Assembly: GCF_000196875.2 (NCBI RefSeq)
Contig: NC_014532.2
Location: 2,666,001 to 2,730,000 of the forward strand
From: Halomonas elongata DSM 2581
Lineage (GTDB): Bacteria > Pseudomonadota > Gammaproteobacteria > Pseudomonadales > Halomonadaceae
DNA: 64,000 nucleotides
Reading direction: 5' to 3'
Part shown: in pieces, positions 59,118-64,000 of the stretch
Position numbering within the stretch: position 1 is the stretch's first letter
Layout of the letters: each line of letters opens with the position of its first letter
Made by a program: the position numbers and the translations under genes
The notes under the pieces: model-generated
Databases searched by the model: none
Told to the model about the DNA's origin: nothing
The model's input: the letters and a program-made list of their open reading frames with translations, nothing else

Positions 59118-59729
59118 TCAGGCAGTGGCGGCCTGGTAACGACGCTCGACTTCGTCCCAGTCGACCACGTTGAAGAAGGCCGCGATGTAATCGGGACGCT
59201 TGTTCTGATACTTCAGGTAATAAGCGTGCTCCCACACGTCCAGGCCCAGCACCGGGGTGTTGCCGTGCATCAGCGGGCTGTCCTGGTTCAGGGTGTTCTC
59301 GACCACCAGCTTGCCTTGCGGGTCGACACTGAGCCAGGCCCAGCCGCTGCCGAAGCGACCCAGGGCCGCCTTGGTGAAGGCATCCTTGAAGGCGTCGAAA
59401 CCGCCCAGCTCGCTGTCGATGGCCTCGGCCACCTTGCCCTTGGGCTGACCGCCGCCCTGCGGCGACATCATCTGCCAGAACATGGAGTGATTGGAGTGGC
59501 CGCCGCCGTTGTTGATCACGGCCTGACGCTTGTCGTCGGGCACGCGATCGAGATTGGCGACCAGCTCGTCCACCGGCACTTCCTCGAGGCCAGTGCCCTC
59601 GAGTGCGGCATTCAGATTATTGACATAAGTCTGATGGTGCCGCGTGTGGTGGATCTCCATGGTCAGAGCATCGATATGGGGTTCCAGGGCATCGTACTGG
59701 TACGCAATCTCGGGCAGTGAATGCGGCAT
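59118..59729 (-). CDS. sodA: Superoxide dismutase (Mn type)
   Basis: The ATG at 59729 gives 203 residues, with GAGGAGG upstream. The metal ligands of Fe/Mn SODs are visible: [13 protein letters not shown] (His), [11 protein letters not shown] (His), and [18 protein letters not shown] (Asp and His). The GGG then QMMSPQGGG pattern favours Mn. It protects against superoxide and is frequently Fur-repressed in this group; a Fur-like site lies 92 bp upstream. The frame to 59786 is rejected since the family start is at MPHSLP. Confidence 0.93.
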   Translation of the reverse strand: MPHSLPEIAYQYDALEPHIDALTMEIHHTRHHQTYVNNLNAALEGTGLEEVPVDELVANLDRVPDDKRQAVINNGGGHSNHSMFWQMMSPQGGGQPKGKVAEAIDSELGGFDAFKDAFTKAALGRFGSGWAWLSVDPQGKLVVENTLNQDSPLMHGNTPVLGLDVWEHAYYLKYQNKRPDYIAAFFNVVDWDEVERRYQAATA

Positions 59730-59820
59730 GATGAAGCATCCTCCTCGTTGATGAATGGTCGCGGGACCGCGACTCGGCGCATACAAGAGTATGGCAAATC
59801 AGGATCCTAGACACTAACGC

Positions 59821-59838
59821 AAAATGATTATCAATTTT
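59821..59838. promoter_or_regulatory. Fur-box-like site upstream of sodA
   Basis: AAAATGATTATCAATTTT carries ATGATTATCA, a strong Fur half-palindrome, on the sodA side of the divergent region. Confidence 0.7.
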
Positions 59839-59872
59839 CCATAGAATTTCTTCATCGACCTCATTGGACGAA

Positions 59873-59892
59873 TATTGATAACCATTCTTATC
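59873..59892. promoter_or_regulatory. Fur-box-like site upstream of the siderophore ABC operon
   Basis: ATTGATAACCATTCTTATCT contains TGATAACCATTCTTATC, close to the 19-bp Fur consensus, 71 bp before the ATPase gene start. Confidence 0.75.
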
Positions 59893-59962
59893 TGCTTTAG
59901 GCTAGCCAGGCGCGAGGCGGTCGACGACGCTCTCACGCTCCCCAAGAGATGTGGAGTCCATC

Positions 59963-60730
59963 ATGTTCGAAGTCAAGGCCGCGACCTTCGAGGTCAACGG
60001 CAGCCGACTGTTGCACCCCACCGACCTGAGCTTCCGCGAGGGCCAGGTCTACGGGCTGATTGGCCACAATGGCTCCGGCAAGTCGACCCTGCTCAAGCTG
60101 CTGGCCCAGCAGCAGCCCGCCAGTTGCGGCGAGGTGCGCTTCGATGATCGCCCCCTGTCCCATTGGGGGAACCGGGAATTCGCCCGTCAGGTCGCCTATC
60201 TGCCCCAGCACCTGCCCGGTGCCGAGAACCTGACCGGCCGCGAATTGATCGGCTTCGGCCGCTACCCCTGGCACGGACTGCTCGGACGGCACACCCGCGA
60301 GGACCGTGACCAGGTCGAGCGTGCCATCGAACTCACCCACACCCAGGCATTCGCCGACCGCCTCGTCGACACACTCTCCGGCGGCGAGCGCCAGCGCGTC
60401 TGGCTGGCCATGCTGCTGGCCCAGGGCAGTCGTTTCCTGCTGCTCGACGAGCCCCTGGCGGCGCTGGATATCGCCCATCAGGTCGAGGTCCTGGCACTGG
60501 TGCGCCAGCTGTGTCGCGAGCTCGGCCTGGGCGTGGTCATCGTGCTGCATGACGTCAACATGGCCGCCCGTTACTGCGATCACCTGGTGGCACTGCACAG
60601 TGGCCGAATACTTGCCCAGGGCAGCCCCGGGGAGATGATGGACGATGCCACCCTGGAGGCCATCTACGGCATTCCCATGCGTGTCATGCCCCACCCCGCC
60701 GGGCAGCATCCCATCGCCGTCGTTCATTGA
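59963..60730 (+). CDS. fhuC: Iron-siderophore ABC transporter ATPase (FhuC type)
   Basis: The ATG at 59963 has GGAG six bases upstream (255 residues). Walker A GLIGHNGSGKSTLLKLLA, Q-loop QVAYLPQHLP, signature DTLSGGERQRVWLAMLLAQ, Walker B FLLLDEPLAALD, and switch His VLHDVNMA are complete. The GRYPWHGLLGRH segment is typical of FhuC/FecE. It is the first gene of a three-gene operon with the binding protein and the permease; a GTG upstream is less likely. Confidence 0.93.
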   Translation: MFEVKAATFEVNGSRLLHPTDLSFREGQVYGLIGHNGSGKSTLLKLLAQQQPASCGEVRFDDRPLSHWGNREFARQVAYLPQHLPGAENLTGRELIGFGRYPWHGLLGRHTREDRDQVERAIELTHTQAFADRLVDTLSGGERQRVWLAMLLAQGSRFLLLDEPLAALDIAHQVEVLALVRQLCRELGLGVVIVLHDVNMAARYCDHLVALHSGRILAQGSPGEMMDDATLEAIYGIPMRVMPHPAGQHPIAVVH

Positions 60731-60747
60731 ACCCAAGCCATGCCTTC

Positions 60748-61662
60748 ATGACCGAGAGACCCGGCCCAACACTCCGCATTCCGGCACCCCGTCGCGCCGC
60801 CTCGCGCTGGCTGGCTGCCCTGCTGACCCTCTGCTGCCTGGTCGGCGCATCGACTGCCCTGGCCGCCGATCCGCCGCGCATCGCGACCCTCGACTGGACC
60901 CTGGCCGAGACCCTTCAGGCACTGGGTACGCCGCCCGAAGCGGTCGCCCAGGTCGATGCCTATCATGCCTGGGTCGGCGAGCCCCACCTGCCCGGTAGCG
61001 TGACCGACCTCGGCCTGCGTACCCAGCCCAATCTCGAGCTACTGTCGGATCTCGCCCCCGACCAGATCCTGATCTCGCCGATGTTCGCCAACCTGAAACC
61101 ACGCCTGTCGCGCATCGCGCCGGTGCAGAACTTCACGCTCTACACGCCCGGGCGTGACACCTGGCAGGAAATGCGCGAACTGACACACGGCGTCGCTGAA
61201 CTCGTGGGTCGCCCCGAGGCCGCCGACCGGCTGATCGAAAGCACCGAGGCACGCATCGACGAGCTGCGTCGACAACTGCCCGATGACGTTCCGCCGCTGC
61301 TGGTCGTCCAGTTCATGGACGCGCGCCACGTTCGCGTTTTCGGTGACAACGGTCTGTATCAGGCGGTGCTGGAACGCCTCGGCCTCGACAATGCCTGGCC
61401 CGGCAAGACGAACGCCTGGGGCTTCTCGCTGACCGGCATCGAGGCACTGGCGAATCTCGACGCCCGCCTGGTGGTGGTCGAGCCCTACCCCGCCGGCGTC
61501 CACGAGACGCTCGAGAAAAGCGGGCTCTGGCAGGGGCTGATTCGCGATAGCCGAGGCGAGCCTCTGGTACTGCCGCCGGTCTGGAGCTTCGGCGCTCTGC
61601 CCTCGGCACAGCGCTTCGCCGAGCAACTCACCGCCGCGCTGGAGTCGCCTCATGCTCGCTAG
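60748..61662 (+). CDS. fhuD: Siderophore-binding periplasmic protein (FhuD type)
   Basis: The ATG at 60748 gives 304 residues with a twin-Arg-free Sec signal ending near TALA. The FhuD-like pattern: [20 protein letters not shown], then [24 protein letters not shown], APDQILIS, and later [20 protein letters not shown]. It delivers ferric-siderophore to the fused permease. It overlaps the permease gene by 11 bp. The upstream in-frame TTG at 60727 adds only seven residues. Confidence 0.9.
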   Translation: MTERPGPTLRIPAPRRAASRWLAALLTLCCLVGASTALAADPPRIATLDWTLAETLQALGTPPEAVAQVDAYHAWVGEPHLPGSVTDLGLRTQPNLELLSDLAPDQILISPMFANLKPRLSRIAPVQNFTLYTPGRDTWQEMRELTHGVAELVGRPEAADRLIESTEARIDELRRQLPDDVPPLLVVQFMDARHVRVFGDNGLYQAVLERLGLDNAWPGKTNAWGFSLTGIEALANLDARLVVVEPYPAGVHETLEKSGLWQGLIRDSRGEPLVLPPVWSFGALPSAQRFAEQLTAALESPHAR

Positions 61663-63637
61663 GCCAGCCTTCCGCCTGACCCCGGGCGTCGCCTGCATCC
61701 TGCTCTGCCTGGCCCTCGTGGCGCTGGCCTCGACGAGCCTGAACGATGGCGCGGGGCTCACCGCCGGTCTGCAGGCCCTGTTCGGCAGCGCCAATCCCAC
61801 GATGGACACCCTGGTGCTGCATTTCAGCTGGTGGCCGCGGCTGGTCATGTCGCTGCTGGCCGGCGGCGGCCTGGCGCTGGCCGGCGTGCTGATGCAGCAG
61901 GTATTGCGCAATCCGCTGGCGGCGCCCACCACCCTGGGCGTGGCCAGCGGCGCCAACCTGGCACTGATGACCGCTACCCTGTTGGCCCCCGGACTGCTGG
62001 GGCTGGGGCGCGAATGGGTCGCGCTGGTCGGCGGCGGGCTGGCCATGGCGCTGGTGTTCGCCCTGGCCTGGCGACGCGGGCTGGCCCCGGTGGTCGTGGT
62101 GCTCGGCGGTCTGGTGGTCAACCTCTACCTGGGGGCGCTGGGCATCGTGCTGCTGCTCTTCCATCAGGAGGAACTCAAGGGGTTGCTGATCTGGGGCGCC
62201 GGCTCGCTGGCCCAGAACGACTGGAGCGGCGCGGCCTTCCTGGCGCCCCGTCTGGCCATCGGCGCCCTGGCGGCCTGGTTGCTGCTGCGCCCCCTGGCGG
62301 TGCTCGAACTCGACGACGCCAGCGCCCGCAGCCTGGGCGTCTCGCTGCGTGCCCTGCGACTGGCCGGCCTCGGCCTGGCGGTCTTCCTCACCGGCTGCGT
62401 GGTCAGCGTGGTCGGCGTGATCGGCTTCATCGGCCTGGCCGCCCCCAATATCGTCCGCCTGGCCGGCGCTCGTCGTCTCGGCCAGCGCCTGCTCTGGTCG
62501 ACGCTACTGGGTGCCCTGCTGCTGGCCACCACCGACCAGTTGCTCCAGCGTTTCACCGGCCAGGTATCGGGCCTGATCCCCACCGGCGCCGTCACCGCCG
62601 CCCTGGGCGCGCCCCTGTTGATCTGGCTGATTCCACGCCTGAAACTGCGTGGCGACCAGCCTCCCGGTACGGCCTCCGCGCCGGCCGGCCGCCACCCCGC
62701 GCCCAATCGCCTGGCGGGCGGGCTGGTTCTGGGATTGCTCGGCGTGACGCTGGTAGCGCTGCTCGTCGGCCAGACCGCCAACGGCTGGTCCTGGCTCTCG
62801 CCCGGCAACTGGGAGGTACTGCAGTGGCGGCTGCCCCGGGTCCTCGCCTCGGCCGGCTGCGGCGTGATGCTGGCACTGGCCGGCACCCTGATCCAGCGCG
62901 TTACCGCCAACCCCATGGCCAGCCCCGAGGTACTGGGCATCAGCGGGGGCAGCGCCATCGCCCTGATCCTGGCCATCTTCCTGCTGCCCGCGCCCGACAA
63001 CCTGACGCTGGTCGGCGTGGGTACCCTGGGGGCATTGGCCAGTCTCGGCGTGCTGCTCCTGATCAACGGTCGCAGCGGCCTGTTGCCCGAGCGACTGCTG
63101 TTGACCGGGGTGGCGATCACCGCCGCCTTCGACGCCGTACGCGCCATCGTGCTGGCCGGCGGCGACCCGCGCGGCCAGCAGGTCATCGCCTGGCTGTCGG
63201 GCTCCACCTACTACGTCGACCTGACCAGCGCCCTGATCGTCGTCGCGCTGGCCCTGGTGCTCGGTCTGATGACCGGCCCGCTGGCCCGCTGGCTGGATAT
63301 CCTGCCGCTGGGCGCCGCCACCTCCCGGGCACTGGGCATCGGCCTGAAGCGCTCTCGCCTGGTGCTGTTGCTGCTGGTCGCCCTGCTCACCGCCGCTGCC
63401 ACCCTGGTGGTCGGTCCGCTTTCCTTCGTCGGCCTGCTCGCCCCGCACCTGGCCCGCCTGCTGGGTTTCTCCCGGGCAAGCATGCATCTGCTGGGCGCGG
63501 CCCTGGCCGGCGCCCTGTTGATGGTGCTGGCCGACTGGGTGGGACGCCAGTTACTGTTCCCGCAGGAGATTCCCGCCGGCATCGTCGCCTCCCTGCTGGG
63601 CGGGGCCTATTTCATGTGGGGGCTGCGCCGGCTCTAG
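61652..63637 (+). CDS. fhuB: Fused siderophore permease (FhuB type)
   Basis: This 661-residue protein is two tandem FecCD-type permeases. Repeat 1 (to about 340) has [20 protein letters not shown] then [19 protein letters not shown]. Repeat 2 (from about 350) has [20 protein letters not shown] then [16 protein letters not shown] and [19 protein letters not shown]. The fusion is the hallmark of FhuB. It moves ferric hydroxamates across the inner membrane with FhuC and FhuD, all three in one operon. Confidence 0.95.
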   Translation: MLARPAFRLTPGVACILLCLALVALASTSLNDGAGLTAGLQALFGSANPTMDTLVLHFSWWPRLVMSLLAGGGLALAGVLMQQVLRNPLAAPTTLGVASGANLALMTATLLAPGLLGLGREWVALVGGGLAMALVFALAWRRGLAPVVVVLGGLVVNLYLGALGIVLLLFHQEELKGLLIWGAGSLAQNDWSGAAFLAPRLAIGALAAWLLLRPLAVLELDDASARSLGVSLRALRLAGLGLAVFLTGCVVSVVGVIGFIGLAAPNIVRLAGARRLGQRLLWSTLLGALLLATTDQLLQRFTGQVSGLIPTGAVTAALGAPLLIWLIPRLKLRGDQPPGTASAPAGRHPAPNRLAGGLVLGLLGVTLVALLVGQTANGWSWLSPGNWEVLQWRLPRVLASAGCGVMLALAGTLIQRVTANPMASPEVLGISGGSAIALILAIFLLPAPDNLTLVGVGTLGALASLGVLLLINGRSGLLPERLLLTGVAITAAFDAVRAIVLAGGDPRGQQVIAWLSGSTYYVDLTSALIVVALALVLGLMTGPLARWLDILPLGAATSRALGIGLKRSRLVLLLLVALLTAAATLVVGPLSFVGLLAPHLARLLGFSRASMHLLGAALAGALLMVLADWVGRQLLFPQEIPAGIVASLLGGAYFMWGLRRL

Positions 63638-63672
63638 TTACCGGGGCAACCGAGGTGGACGGAGGCCATGCC

Positions 63673-64000
63673 ATGACAACGGAAGATATCCGATATCACA
63701 GCAGCCATTGGGGCACCTTTTCGGCCCGGCATCGCAATGGCACGCTGGAAATCACGCCGTTCGCCAAGGATCCCGATCCCTCCCCCGTTCTCGATAACAT
63801 TCCTGCCGCGTTGAACCACCCGGCACGCTTGAGCAAGCCCCTGATACGTCGTGGATGGCTGGAAAACGGCCCGGGCCCGGACAGGCGTCGGGGCGAGGAT
63901 GACTTCGTCGAAGTCGAGTGGGACGAGGCCCTCGACCTGGCGGCGAAGGAACTCAGGCGACTGGGTGCCGGGCCCGAGCAGTGCCAGGATGGCCCTGTCG
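63673..64000 (+). CDS. Molybdopterin-dependent oxidoreductase (BisC/TorA type), 3' end cut off
   Basis: The ATG at 63673 has GGAGG seven bases upstream. The 109 visible residues show the start of a molybdenum enzyme of the BisC/DMSO reductase family: YHSSHWGTFSARHRNGTLEI, then FAKDPDPSPVLDNIP, LIRRGWLENGPG, RRGEDDFVEVEWDEALDLAA. No signal peptide is visible, which points to the cytosolic biotin/methionine sulfoxide reductase subgroup. The gene continues beyond the window. Confidence 0.88.
   Translation, partial: MTTEDIRYHSSHWGTFSARHRNGTLEITPFAKDPDPSPVLDNIPAALNHPARLSKPLIRRGWLENGPGPDRRRGEDDFVEVEWDEALDLAAKELRRLGAGPEQCQDGPV

Overview
The window looks like a chromosomal segment of a GC-rich, iron-scavenging, probably marine or halophilic gammaproteobacterium. 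A Halomonas-like organism would fit, but that is inference from gene content and protein style (TRAP and TTT carboxylate transporters, Fur-type operators, MnSOD, siderophore uptake), not from a marker gene. An AT-richer mobile island interrupts it.

Left flank (1-21486). In order: the 3' part of a PIG-L deacetylase; a three-gene gluconate-2-dehydrogenase-type complex (TAT-exported small subunit, triheme cytochrome c, GMC flavoprotein); two gene remnants (an SDR C-terminal half and a beta-carbonic-anhydrase-like piece); a SulP anion transporter; a catabolic operon; an IS3-family scrap; and a tctCBA tripartite carboxylate transporter. The catabolic operon holds a TRAP transporter, an SDR, a lambda-crystallin-type 3-hydroxyacid dehydrogenase, a BKACE/DUF849 enzyme, a gamma-carbonic-anhydrase-like protein, a LacI regulator and a glycerate kinase. 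I read it as uptake of an organic acid, oxidation to a beta-keto acid, and acetyl-CoA-dependent cleavage.

Island (about 21533-47828, 26.3 kb). A tRNA-Ile2(CAU) gene with an adjacent tyrosine integrase bounds one end. A 46-bp diverged copy of the tRNA 3' half bounds the other. Inside, on the minus strand except for one gene: (a) a DUF2971 gene and a two-gene nuclease/HEAT-like pair; (b) an integron-type cassette array (four clear attC sites, one longer attC and a start core site, with no integron integrase in the window) carrying five single-gene cassettes, four of them nuclease- or ATPase-like; (c) a decayed hsdR, an AbiE toxin-antitoxin pair, a MazG/DUF2075 nuclease-helicase-S24 pair and an unknown membrane protein; (d) a mobilisation block with a relaxase, a duplicated but catalytically dead relaxase, a MobC-like protein, an isolated VirB5/EexN/VirB6 fragment of a type IV secretion system, a replication-like protein and an HTH protein. 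Four copies of an 18-bp palindrome mark block (d); two of them lie inside the first codons of secreted-protein genes. The element is best described as an integrative mobilisable island with a defence-rich cassette array.

Right flank (47906-64000). A conserved hypothetical protein, then an iron regulon: two TonB-dependent receptors, a FhuF-type reductase, an AraC-type regulator, and a complete siderophore ABC importer (ATPase, binding protein, fused permease). Five Fur-box-like sites sit in the promoters. Between these are a fatty-acid-hydroxylase-family protein, a methyltransferase, an MsbA-like ABC exporter and a Mn-type superoxide dismutase. The window ends inside a molybdopterin oxidoreductase.
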